From assembly GCA_020226215.1 (NCBI GenBank), contig CM035235.1:55271511-55335510 (forward strand): a DNA stretch of 64,000 bases, in the 5' to 3' direction. A program made the position numbers and the translations under genes. How positions within the stretch are numbered: the stretch's first letter is position 1; each line of letters begins with the position of its first letter. This document shows, piece after piece, positions 36,245 to 48,284 of this stretch. Source of the DNA: Sindora glabra. Taxonomy: Eukaryota > Streptophyta > Magnoliopsida > Fabales > Fabaceae. Under the pieces are notes generated by a model, which searched no databases, was not told the DNA's origin, and saw only the letters and a program-made list of their open reading frames with translations.

Positions 36245-39200
36245 TTATAGCGAGGAGTTCTTGTGGATAATTTGTATAAATTTGTTGTTTGAGTTCTTGT
36301 GGATAATGTGTTTAAATTTATAATTTGGCATTCTTAGAGGGTTCTCTTTTTTTTTTTTGACATGAATATTCTTAGGTTGATGGGGGGGGGGGGGGGAAGA
36401 GAAGACAATTTCTCTTCTTGCTGACACGCCTGACATAAATCCACTTGATGAATGTATGTGCGGAATCAGCTTGGCAATTTTGTGGTGGGTATATGTAAAT
36501 CACCACATCCATATGCTGGTTAAGATCAGAATATGCTATTTAGATGGGTATATAAAAGTCATTCTATTTTTTTTCCCAAAAGTATTTAATTCAATTGGGA
36601 TTTGATAATTCTTAAAAATTTTGTACTTTTCATTATATTCAGGTTTTACTCTTCATTTTTATATGTAAACATTTAGTGGTTTAATTATTTTTATCATTAT
36701 TCAAATCCCTTTTTTTTTCTAAAATATTAGACTTGATATATTTTGATATTATTCGTTGGGTTGATTCGTAAGATTTGTTGTTTTAATCCTGTTGTTACTG
36801 ACGTGTATCAAGCTGTATGTAATTATTATTGTAAACCCATGAAGAAGTTAGTGGCATGCCCTTATATATGCCCCTAAAAAATAATGTGATTTTATAATTT
36901 TAAAAAATTATTTTCTTTATCATTTAATTTACATGTTCAAAGTCATATATAAAATCATTTATATATGTTTTTAATTAATAACATATATTTTGTCCATTTA
37001 AACTATTTTCCATTTAAAATATAATAAAAAATTCACATACTTTAATTTTTTTGAAAATTTGTTTTTTTTTTTTTACAATTTAATCCAAGATCATCGAAAG
37101 GAGAGTGTCGAATATGATTTTTCAAGGGTAAGTTAATTTTAAATAAATATTAAATTGAATCAAAATTTAGAAAAGTAAAAATTAAGTGCAATGCTTATGA
37201 ATATTTTCATTTAATTTTGAATAAAACATAATTTAAGTGAGTAAAGTGTTGATAATTGAGAATATGAATGAATAAATTACAAAACATAAAACCATAAGTG
37301 GATTGAAAATTTAAAAATTATTGGCAAACAGAATGTAATTTTCTCCTTTTTATTATTTCTATATTTAAAATGTTCCTTCTTTTATTTATCTCTGCACACA
37401 TGGTATATTCCGAGTATACTTAAACGTTATTAAGAATTAAGAATCTCTTTAATCTAAGCTATCCTACCAACCCACACTCCTTCAAATAATTGCACATAGC
37501 TCAATTGGATCCCAATAGTCAATAACAGAGGTATTAATCGTGTTAGTCTCTTTTATTAAATTTCTCTGGTTTGTCTCTGTTCGATACTTTTTCCTTTTTT
37601 AAATAGAATGAGTGGTTTAAATATACATATAAAAATAAGAGATTTAATTCTAAACATAATAATATAAAATTTTTAAATGATATCAAATATTACAGTCTCT
37701 CTTATATTTAATGATATAACTCTGGTTTGATTTAGAACACACCTTATCCTTGGCTTGCATGGAAAAAATAATAATAAGGAAAGAGTTTTTATCTTTTCTT
37801 ATTTGAATGCGTAAAAAATAAGAAAAAAAGAAAAGATAATAATTTTCTTTTACTTATTTTAATAGAAAAATAAGAAAAAAGTTAAATTGAATTGAATCAT
37901 TATTTTATCCTGAAACTTAATATATTTACGTAAAATGTTGTTTGTACTTAGTAACTGACTAAGGAAATTTTTGTAAGGTGAATACTTATCAATTTAATCC
38001 ATATCATTTATCTATTCTATTTTTGACTAACAATAATAAAAGGCATTATTAAAAATTAAAATATTAATACTTTCATAATTATTATATATAATTACATACA
38101 CATGTACCTAATTTGAAACAAACTAATTGTCATACCGATTATGGACGTGGTGATCGTTATTGATTAAATTATTTCACTTATTTAGCTGTATATTAACTTG
38201 CACAAAAATACTTATATACGTAGCATCTGTTATTCCACATCAGATAAATTCCTCTCCAATATAAAAATTACTATCAACGTATTCAATAAATAAATACATA
38301 TATTTATTGCTCTACTTCTTATAATTTTTGTTTCACACTTTAAATTTATGTGTTCATTTTTCCTCTAAAAAACCTTTTTTTTTTTATAAGAGACTACGTA
38401 ATTTTTAAAATTTCTCAAGGGGACACTACACTCGTTTACCTTGTATTTGCACAAAAATATTTTTCTTATGAGTGAGCACGTGTCCACCCTTGTCTAATGC
38501 AAATTCGACGGTGTTTGTGCCCTATAATAAATACTATCACAATTCACAATATTAATGTATAAATTTCTTTGTAAATATATATTTAATAAATAAATATATT
38601 GAAATATTATTAATTAAGTATTCATAATAAATATTAATAGAAAATTTTAACCATTATATATGTCATTCTAGAAAAATTGAAAAATTTACTTGTACTAATT
38701 AAAAAATTTGAAAGCTTAATTATAGCAATTGTAGTTGAATTTTTACTAGATATTTTTAAATAATTATTTTATTTTTATACAGAAGCATAAATTATTTTAT
38801 ATCTCTTTTAATTCTCTATAAAAGGTTTTAATTTTATTATTAAAGATGTAATAATAATTTATAAAAATTTATAATATGATACTTATTTGGATTATTGCTC
38901 CAATATATAATAAATATATTCGCACAATTAATTTTAGAATATAAAAAAATTAATCCAAAAATTAACAAATGAAATAAAATTAAAGATAAAATTATAACAA
39001 ATTAATTTTTCACTCCTTTTTTATCTATATATACTAAAAATTTCTTTTGCTAAATCACTCTTTTTTTTTTCTTTTCTCTTCCATCACTTTTCCTACTCTA
39101 CAACCAAATAAAAAATATTATTTTATACTTAATTTAAAAAAAAAAAATTCTCTCCACCTGTTTCGCGTAGAAACCAACAAAGGTAAATGAATCTCTCAAG

Positions 39201-39279
39201 TCTGGTTACATTGGGACCCTACAAAACAATCCACAGTCTTGGACTTTCTTTCATAACGAAGTAGATCTGAAAAAGCAGT
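36245..39279. other. 3' flank of gene 1 and intergenic AT-rich DNA
   Basis: The first few hundred bases should hold the 3' untranslated region; no single poly(A) signal stands out. A pure G run (15 bases) is at 36382-36396. The rest to 39279 has no supportable gene, only AT-rich sequence and T runs. Confidence 0.45.
36382..36396 (+). repeat. Homopolymer run of 15 G
   Basis: An uninterrupted G tract just 138 bp after the gene 1 stop codon, in otherwise AT-rich DNA. It may form a four-stranded structure, or its length may be a sequencing/assembly artefact. Confidence 0.8.
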
Positions 39280-39414
39280 ATTAAGAGTAAGAAGCATGAG
39301 CAAGGGTCTGGCAAGGAGGAACCTGCAGACTTCAGGAAAGTTTTGGCTTTTGCTTTGCAAAGGAGTCTGGCCTATGACGATAGGGATTTGCTTCGAAAAG
39401 AGTTTCGTAAAATC
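39280..39414 (+). other. Exon-like island, unrecognised
   Basis: A sudden patch of balanced composition sits between AT-rich flanks. In one frame it reads, after an in-frame stop, SIKSKKHEQGSGKEEPADF then RKVLAFALQRSLAYDD and RDLLRKEFRKI, a charged, helix-like sequence that looks genuinely coding. It could be bounded by AAAAAGCAG (acceptor) and ATCT|GTAATT (donor). I do not recognise the protein. It may be an exon fragment captured by a transposon or the relic of a gene. No linked exons were found with confidence. Confidence 0.3.
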
Positions 39415-40119
39415 TGTAATTTTTTTAAAAAATATTTTTATTTTTTTATAAGAATAAATTATATACAGTGTAATTATTTAGATAAAATTTATAATTTTTT
39501 CATAAAATTTGATAACTTTTTTGATGGAATGTAACTGTTCATATAAATCATAAAATTTCATAATTTTATCTATAAATCTCATAATATGAAAAAAATGATC
39601 CTCCAATATAAAAACTTAAGAGCTAATACAGGATTTTATCGAAAAATTATAAACTTTATATAAAATATCGTGAATTTTAGGAAAAAATTATAAAAAATTC
39701 ACAAGAATCATACCAATATAACCTATTTTAAAAGTGTATCAAAGAAGTCCCATTAATTATAATGTTATTTTGTTAGGCTCTTCATTTTTCTTTGTTATAT
39801 CATTAAAAAAGTGGTGTATAATACACCTCTTGTATTTTCTTGTTTGGATTGCTTTTCCCTGTTGTTGTCCTAGTACAAAAAGAAATGTCTTGTCTCTTCT
39901 ATTGCAAAAGTTTAATTTTTTGGCAAAATTTGATTTGTGGAATCAAATATTATCAGAATTCTAATTATCTTTAGAATATAATTTTTAAGAATTTAATTCA
40001 TGTGGATATAATATTTGTATGCATGGTTCAATTAGAGATATTTATAGGAATGTTATAATATTATACTTTAATTATTTTTAAAATATTATTTTATTATTAA
40101 AAATATTTTCATTAAAAAT

Positions 40120-40290
40120 TAAGTGATTATCAATGGTGTGTGGTGGCTAACGATGATTAGTGGTGATAGGTGATAAAAGTAATGGTGATAAACAATGATT
40201 ACTGATAAAGATAGTAGTTAGTAGTAGTTACCAATGATAGGTAATAATAACTTAAAATAAGTGATAGGCAATAATGGTAAGTAAGTGGAA
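40120..40290. repeat. GGTGATA-type minisatellite, block 1
   Basis: Imperfect repeats of GGTGATAGGTGATAA / AGTGGTGAT-like words on the + strand. The same sequence type returns at 41440-41960, so the two blocks may be one array split by 1.1 kb. Confidence 0.55.
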
Positions 40291-40473
40291 ATCGGGTGGA
40301 TAGAAACGGTTAAGAACCTTTTTTCACTTGATTGTTGTTAACTGGCGCTAATTAAATTCTCACTCAAAATTGTCTAACTAGTAATTAGAAACTGACTTAA
40401 TTGATAAAGTAGGGTGCAAGTAGGTTTGGATGATTTTTGTTGAGTTTGATAATAGATTTAGGAGCAATCATGA

Positions 40474-40676
40474 AGCAACTTTTACCTTTTCCTTGCTAAC
40501 ATCGGCATCACCATCTTTAGCGTTGAAGAAGTAACAATCATCAAGGAAGTTAATGGCATTGGATTTGACAAAGTTGTATAAGGGGGCATCAGGGACATAC
40601 TCGTGGCAACAAGCGAGTGGATTGATGGAAGGGATGTCATAATTGCATGTGATGCGGAAAGCAATACTTGCTTATA
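40474..40676 (+). pseudogene. Coding-like fragment with an internal stop, unrecognised
   Basis: In one + frame between two stops the sequence reads FLANIGITIFSVEEVTIIKE then VNGIGFDKVV, a TAA, and GGIRDILVATSEWIDGRD then VIIACDAESNTC. The frame continues coherently across the single stop, which suggests a decayed exon. It is flanked by minisatellite blocks. I do not recognise the family. The opposite-strand open frame over the same bases is Met/Ser/Thr-rich and looks like a shadow. Confidence 0.3.
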
Positions 40677-41061
40677 GACTTTGTAAACTCAAATGCAAGG
40701 GTGACTAGAAGCAAGCTTGTTTGTAGCATAGACCTTGGAGTCGCAGCCTATGCAAAGGAAGGTGAAAGGAAAAAAGGCACTTTTTCATTTCTCAGTTTGA
40801 GAATAAAGAACTAAAAAATAGAAAAGCAAGAGCTCACAAAAATAATAAAGCAATTCCAATTTATTTCAACTAGGTTCATCTAATCAAAAGCTTAAACACT
40901 TTTAGCCTTCAAGATTTCATGACCTTAGTGAATTTAAATATGTATATCAAAGACTCATTTTAGTTTTCTTGTAATTGATTTTTTGTGATTCTCTTGAAAC
41001 TTTAGAACTTGAATAAAGAGTGGTTATGGTAGATTTGTACGAATCATAGAACTTGGATGCC

Positions 41062-41095
41062 ATGGCCACCCAAAACTCATGGCCACCCAAAACTC
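41062..41095 (+). repeat. Perfect 17-bp tandem duplication
   Basis: ATGGCCACCCAAAACTC occurs twice head to tail with no mismatch, implying a recent slippage or repair event in an otherwise decayed area. Confidence 0.8.
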
Positions 41096-41439
41096 AAGTG
41101 TATAGTTTCATATGCTATATTATTGTTAGAAATTTGCATTTGTATATATCTTGCTTTGGTGGTTGTTATAAGATGAGTGAAAGAAGTTAACGCAGTGAGG
41201 CCAAGGAAATTTAGGGAATAGTGAATAAGAGGGAAGGACATGGCGAAAAGTTAGCCAAATGAAGTCGAGTTTAGGTATAGGCAATTAATAATCCCACCAT
41301 CTACAACCACTTGAATTTAAAAATTTGTTTAATTTCTTCACCCGATCAGCTCAATTTATCATAAATAACTGCCCTAACCTTTCAAAATCGGGTTCTGATA
41401 GTTGGTTAAGAGCAGTTCGACTTATTTCTTCCACCCCTA

Positions 41440-41960
41440 GTGGTAACTGAGGATGGGTAATGGTGGTGGTGATTACTAGTAATAGATGGTGACCAACAAT
41501 GATTATCAAGGATGGGCAATGGTGGTGGTGGTTATTGATAATGGTCAATGGTAGTCATTGATAATAGATGGTGATTGGTGGTAATCATTAGCATTAGGTG
41601 ATGATTAGTAGTGATTATTGATAATGGGTGGTAGTCAATTATAGTCATTGATAAGGGGTAATAGTGGATGGTGAATGATGGTAATCGGTGGTGAGTAATG
41701 ATAAATGACAGTCATTGGTGGTGGGTAGTTGCCTATAATAATTATTAATGATAGATGGTGATCATTGGCAATAGGTGGTGGATGGTGGATAGTCGATAAT
41801 CGATGGTCGATGGTGATCATTGGCGATAAATAATGATAAATAGTAATCACCGATGATATATGATAGTTGATAATGGTAATTGAAAATTGGTGGAATTTGG
41901 CGATAAATAGTGGTGGATGGCAATTGGTCATAGTAAATGATAGGATAGGTAAAATAGCTT
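41440..41960. repeat. GGTGGTGATNATTGG minisatellite, block 2
   Basis: About 520 bp of degenerate repeats built from TGGTGGTGATTA, GATAATGG and ATCATTGG words, strongly purine-biased on the + strand. The minus-strand frames through it encode long His/Ile/Pro-rich strings. Those are a by-product of the repeat and not a gene. Confidence 0.7.
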
Positions 41961-42127
41961 TTTGTATCAATTAATTATTTTCATATCATATGAATATAGA
42001 ATATTCACCTTCCTCATAGGAATATTGAGCTAAAAATATTTTCAAAAATATTTTTCTAAAATTTGAATTTAACATTTGAATTTTATATTCCTTTGAAATA
42101 TTTTTAAGAATTTAACAAATATATTAT

Positions 42128-44725
42128 TGTTGGCCTTAGTAACCTACACCTAAAAAGGGTGAATTGAATATTTTTAGGACTTTTGCTATTTTTGAATTTC
42201 TTTTTGAAAGACCTTTGATTTTGGGAAGTCATAAGAATGATTTTGATTTAAACAATTCTAAGAAAGTTTTATGAAGATATTTGTTGTACTTAGGATATGA
42301 CAATTCAAAGAACTAGAACAAATTTACTTATTCAACTATGCATTAACAAATCATTAAGAGACAAATATAAGATTATTTAATCAAGAGGTTTGCACATAAT
42401 ATATAATAATTTAATATACTCATACAAAATAACTCATTCAATTATGTATAGATAAAATTCAAGAAGCTAGTGCATAAATTGGTTTCTCTTTCAACATTGA
42501 AGCACAATTCATTTAAGAATTTTATTAGCTATGCATAAATAAAATAATCAAAAAGCCACTACATAGATGGATTCCTTTTTCAACCATTTAATCATGAAAG
42601 CATCAAGATCAATATTGAAGGATTTCCCTTTCAATTATTCAATTATCCAAGCAATAACATTAGTAATACAGCACAATATGTCTAGGAAATTACAACAGTA
42701 AAATAGAGTATATACAATAGGAAAAATAGAGCAATGCTGCAAAAATAATAAAGAGATAGGGTAAAGAAATCAAACACAAGGATTTATAGTGGTTCCTTCT
42801 TTGAATATCCTTACCAAGGTATATATCCACTCTCCAAGCTTTCCAAGCTTGTGTATTAATCCACTATCCCTTTAAGTTTCAATTAGCATTTGAAAAAGCC
42901 TTACAATTCCTTACTCTTTCTTAAGAAAACTTACTCTTTATAAAGGATTCTTTACCCTCTCAATGATTCTTTAAGGGATATCTCACCTTTTATAATTCTA
43001 AAGTGATACAAGAAGAATATCAACTTAATTAAACTATTTTAAAGAGTGGATAAAACTAATGAAGTACTTAGAATATATAAATTTTAAATGTAGAGCTCAA
43101 TTCATAATTTTGATAAAAGAAGGATTAAAATAATGTTAAGAAATGAAGTTCAGGCTCTCTCTTAATTGTATTCAGTATTTCTTAGCTTATATAGGAAGCC
43201 CATGGAGTATTATAGTTGTTTAGAGTTGTTAAGAATGAAAATTAGCTATTATACATGCACCAGGATAGCTGAATCGATTCATAAATCGATTCAGGATGTC
43301 CAAAGTGTTCTCTAGATATTTAATTGATTCACCTAGATAGAATTGTAGACTTAACTTTAGAAGGTCATAACTTCTTCATTTTAAATTTGTTTTGAGAAAA
43401 TAATCTATTGTTGAAAATTTATTTGAGTCTACTTTCAAATAAGATTAGTTTTATGCTCAAATCTAATGTAATTTTTGAGATATGTTTAAATCAATGAGCA
43501 AAGGTTAGAAATAGTGAATATATAAAAAATCTGATTTTGGAACTCAAATTGTATAATTCATAACTATTTCATATCTTAGTCATCTTGAGAAAATGACCTA
43601 TCCTTGGAAAACTCTTTGAGGCTATTTTCATACAAAAATAATTTCATACTCATATCATTTGTAGTTTTCAAGATATGATTAAAACAATAAGCATAGGTCA
43701 GAAAGGGCCAAAATACAGAAAAATTAATTTCTAGACTCAACTTGGAAAAATCATATCTCTTTTATATATTGATTATTTTAAGCAATGATATGTCTATGAA
43801 AATATATTTGAGTCTATTTTCATATGAAAAAAGTTTCACAATCAAATCACAAGTATTTTATGAGATATAATTAAAATAGTGACCAAATGTCAAAATTGAA
43901 AAGATTAAAATCTCATATCTCATTAGTTTTTGAAATGTCCCTATAAGTTATCTTGTAAAAATATGATTGTAAGTTATCTTTTTAAAATATTTTGATCAAT
44001 TTAAAATTATAAAAACATATTTGAGCTTTATATTATGAAAAACTTTATTTCACAAGAAAGTCTAAACTTAAAAATGAAAAACTATACTAATAAAGTTTTT
44101 TAACTTTTCTTAATACTTTCAGGCTTTAATCTTCTCATTTGTCAATACTTGGATCATATCTTATTTCTTGTATTTCTTCCTTGTTTATTCTTAAGTTGAG
44201 CATGATAAGATCTTTAAATGCTTTACTTCAATGCTCACTCTTCTTTATTTTGGATTTTCCTATATAATAGACATGAACTTTGCAAACTATGTATATAGTT
44301 AGTCCAATGTAATATGTTAAGATGTTAATATGCAATATTCATGTATGTAATAAATTAGCATAAGAGTATACATAATCATCATATCATGTATCTTGACTAA
44401 TCATATACTTAGTGATGTTTATATAAAATATTATTCTTTTAGTGTATTATTGAGCATTGCTATTTCCACCATAACATAGCATGTTTATTGAAGATTTTAG
44501 AGTATTTTGGTACAAAGACATGTAATGCTATTGTAAACTCTTATTTGTCATCAAGCATATACATGAATAAGCATAATCATCATATCATATATATGCATCA
44601 ACCATAACATAGTATGTTTGTTAAGGCTTGTATGATATATATCATTTTAGCATAAGACATACAATGCTATTATAACATTCATTTGTCATCATCTAAACTT
44701 ACTACATGAAACCTTAAGCCTAACA
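42128..44725. mobile_element. Solo LTR, copy 2 (about 2.6 kb)
   Basis: Same family and same orientation as 1293-3689, with about 200 bp of extra sequence and many substitutions. It begins TGTTGGCCTTAG and ends CCTAACA. The flanks are ATTAT (42123-42127) and ACTAT (44726-44730), a 5-bp duplication with one mismatch. No internal retrotransposon genes lie beside it. Interior landmarks shared with copy 1 are AAGTCATAAGAATGATTTTG, GATTTATAGTGGTTCC, TTCTTAGCTTATATAGGAA and CTCATATCTCATTAGTTTTT. Confidence 0.7.
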
Positions 44726-44730
44726 ACTAT

Positions 44731-47700
44731 GAATCAAACAATGTGTTTAAGTAATCAATAGGTCATTAACCCAAAGTAATGATTGAGTTAAGGTGGAATT
44801 GATTTCAATAATTAAATTGGATAATAAATTGATTAACATATTTTTTTATATATAAACTATATAAAATATATATATATATGCATATAAAGATATAAAAAAA
44901 TAAATCTACATAGTTAATACAAGTGTATTTTTAAAATATAACAAATAATCTAACACAATTTTTATCAAAATAAAAGGTTAATAATAAAAATTTTATCTCT
45001 AATTTCAATTATAATTGCATAAATTTTATTTTTTAATGCTTAGATTTTATTTTTATTTATTTTATAATTTGAACAATGGGTAGAATTTAATCAAAGTCAA
45101 CTTTAAGATTAAAAGTGTAAAAAAAATGAAATAGGTTAATAGATTGAACAAAACATTGATTTAACTAATTTTTTTATTGGATTTAGATGGATCAATCGCC
45201 ATGGAACTTATTTTCTTGATTTCCATTAGTTTATATTAACCCTACATTTGGTATTATTATATAAATTCTAACAAGTGAATCTGCTTTATAAAGATTATTA
45301 AAATTATACCAAGAATACACATCACTATAGCTATAATATCCTATATGGCTTAAACAATCTTTATAACAACTTGTCTACAACTATGATTGCTTTAACAAGA
45401 TAGTAAGAAGATTTCTTACTCTTAAACTACAAATGGATAAGGAAATTTAGCAAACATATCTAAAAAAAAATTGAGTCCATGATCAATTAATAAACAATTT
45501 ACTTAATAAAGTAAACATGAATAATAAATAATTATGGGCATCATAGTACCCTTTTTCACCTACAAACTACTTATAATCAAGAGATTTCACAAGCATTACA
45601 ATAATATTTCAAGGAGGATTATTATCAATTTATAGTTATAAAGAAAATAAATATTCTTCTTTATATCCCCCAATTAGTCTTATCTCCTCATAAATATTTT
45701 CATTCTTGTTCTTTGCACTTATCCCACTTTATCTGCTTATAAACTTTTTTTTGGATTCAGTATTAATTATATATTCACCATCACCTTGTCTCATTACATC
45801 AAACATGCCCAATAACATTTTCATATCATATCATTCCATCATTCACATCATGAATAACAATAATATCAATCGACAATAATATTAATCTCATCATAATATA
45901 ATAATAATATCAATAAATAATTCCATGCTTTTATGTGTGGCCATAAGTCATTCATTCAATATTAATCATAACTACATAAGTAAATATGGTTTAATTCAAC
46001 AATAATGATAACTTTATATTTTCATTATGTAGTTCCAAAGAAATAATTGACAACAATTCATAAAGGACTTCATTAAATATCATAGTAATTAAACTACTAG
46101 CAAATAATCACAATTATATAATTCCATTCTTAACATAATGAAGATAACAATATAAGTATATAGATTACATGCATAACTAAAGGAAATATATATAGAAAAT
46201 ACATAAAAAATAATATTTAAAATAAATGTGTACTTACTTCAAGGCATACAAACCTTAGATAAAATTTTACCTAATATATTTATATTTTAAATTCAATATA
46301 AGATATATATTATTAATCAATTATATATTTAATACTTATGTATTAAAGGTTTATATACCGATGAATATTGGTGAATAAATATATGCAGTGATTCACCAAT
46401 GCTATTGAAATAGGGGTACATTGGTTAACCAATAATGGTCAACCACTATGTTTTCAAATGCCCAAAAGTTGAATTTTGTAGGCTATTGGTCAACCAATAA
46501 GTGAAATAGTTGACCATAAGCCTAGGCTTTGCATATTTTCCTTTGAAAAACATTAATTTACACCTAAATCAAACTTTTAATACTTTTAGATTCTTACTAA
46601 ATTTTATAAAATTATAAATACAAGCTTTCAATACCTTTTTAGAGCCATTTTCACCATTTATTACAATAAATATCAACAAAATCTCAAATTTCTAACATTT
46701 TCACTATCATAATATAGAATTTGAATAAAATAAGGATTTAAGTAATGATTTAAGTAAATTATTTATTTACAACTTATCAAGGAGGTGAAATGAAGTTAGA
46801 GGAAGGATCATCTTACTCTATTGAACACAAAACAAATGAATTTTAGTTCAAGATTCTTAAATTCCTAATTTCTCTTCTTTTAACCTAAATATTCTCTTAC
46901 CAACAATTTATAAATTTAAGAATTGAGATGAATTTCCTCATTTAAAGATGTACATTGATGATTAATTGAAGATGAAAGCTTAAAGTTCCTAGTTGAAATT
47001 GAAGTGAAGAAACTAGATAAGAAGAGCCAAATGGTTCTAGGGCTAAATTGAGCTTTTAATGATGTTTTAGGAGTTATAAGAGTGGAATAGATATTTTAGG
47101 GATAAATTGGATATTTCATATATTCTTAAGGATCAATTTAGAAAAAAAAATTTTAAATTTCTTCCATATATATCTACTTGAATATAATTTTGCCATAATC
47201 ATATTTAACTTATTTCTTCCTATTTATATCATAAAATCATATTTTTCTCAAATAAAAAATCATTTTAAATGTGTTTATAATAATTACATAAAATCTTACT
47301 TTTAGACAAATATAAATAAAATTAAATTAAAATAAAATTAATTTCTAATTTTTTTAAAAATGTAATATTGTTTAATCCAAAATTTTAGACATACTTGATT
47401 TGTTTTTGCTTCGGAGTGCCAATTTAATCGATTAAATTAGCCGATTTAATTTAGGTTTCAAAACATAACTTTCAAGTTTTCATGCAATTATCTATCCGTT
47501 ATTATGGAGGGATTTGCCCGAATATTTTTTTATAAATAAAATTGGATATATTTAATACATATGCATGAATGAAATACTTAACGCAGAAACATGAAATGTT
47601 GTTTGAACCATAGAGAATTGGCTTTAGCTTGATACCCTTTAAAGCACCTCATGAATTCATCCGAGATTTTTTTATAAAATTTTTAAATATATTGTAGCTG

Positions 47701-47882
47701 TAAATATGAATTTTTATATTATAAGATTTTATAAGATAGTATAAGATTTTATGAAAAATTGGAATAGAATGTGAAAAAAAAAAAAAACTTGTGCTGATAA
47801 ATAGTGCCCAACTTGGGTTTTTCTCCCTCGTGGATTTGGATTTAGTTTTGTTTGAACTTTTTGCTCGTGAGTCTGTGACCTC
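44731..47882. other. Intergenic AT-rich DNA
   Basis: No gene is supported. A pair of palindromic motifs at 46420-46498 is listed separately. From about 47780 the composition shifts toward the promoter of gene 2. Confidence 0.45.
46420..46498. repeat. Two ATTGGTYAACCAAT palindromes
   Basis: ATTGGTTAACCAAT (46420-46433) is a perfect 14-bp palindrome. ATTGGTCAACCAAT (46485-46498) differs by one base at its centre. TTGGTTAACC-like half sites (ATTCACCAAT, GGTCAACCA) also occur nearby. Confidence 0.6.
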
Positions 47883-47899
47883 TTGACCTGGAAGTCAAA
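47883..47899. promoter_or_regulatory. Inverted pair of W-box cores upstream of gene 2
   Basis: TTGACC at 47883-47888 and GTCAAA at 47894-47899 (TTTGAC on the other strand) face each other across five bases, about 250-266 bp before the gene 2 ATG. TTGACC/T is the WRKY-factor recognition core. Function here is inferred from position only. Confidence 0.35.
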
Positions 47900-48016
47900 C
47901 GCAGACATTTCCACTTGGCACTAGCACGGTGCAAACAGACGCAAGCCCGACGCCGACCTCGCCTTTGAAAAGTCTCAGTGGAATCAGCGGTGTTGTTCCC
48001 AGCCTGTCCGAGCGTG

Positions 48017-48022
48017 TGGGCC
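48017..48022. promoter_or_regulatory. TGGGCC site II-type element in gene 2 promoter
   Basis: TGGGCC lies in GTGTGGGCCCCAG, about 130 bp before the start codon. TGGGCY elements bind TCP factors in many plant promoters of constitutively expressed genes. A single site is weak evidence. Confidence 0.3.
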
Positions 48023-48026
48023 CCAG

Positions 48027-48284
48027 ATGCTCACCTCTCTGACTCATTCTTCTCTTCTTCCTCCAATCAAAATCTGCTTTCTACATAATTATCTGCTACT
48101 TCGCCTGTTTCAAGTCTTGGCTTCTGATCTTTCCTCAAACTCTCATCCATGGAGTTCGTACTCAAGACCGTCCTTTATTCTCTCTGCTTCCTTTGTATCT
48201 TCACCATTTCAGCTTTTTCTCACCTTTTCTCCCCCATCGATAACTACCTCGTCGATTGCGGCTCCGCGGCAGAAACCACCATAG
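48027..48284 (+). promoter_or_regulatory. Overlapping upstream ORF of gene 2
   Basis: An ATG at 48027 opens an 85-codon frame that crosses the main start at 48149 in another frame and ends inside the CDS. If the transcript begins upstream of 48027, this would reduce initiation at the main ATG. Its start context is weak (C at -3). It is not called as a protein gene. Confidence 0.3.

Noticed and set aside
41635..41970. 111-codon minus-strand frame, His/Ile/Pro-rich
   Set aside because: It is produced by the GGTGGTGAT minisatellite on the other strand. There is no domain, and its composition follows the repeat.
47729..47914. 61-codon minus-strand frame upstream of gene 2
   Set aside because: It overlaps the promoter region, contains a poly-A-derived Phe run, and shows no domain.
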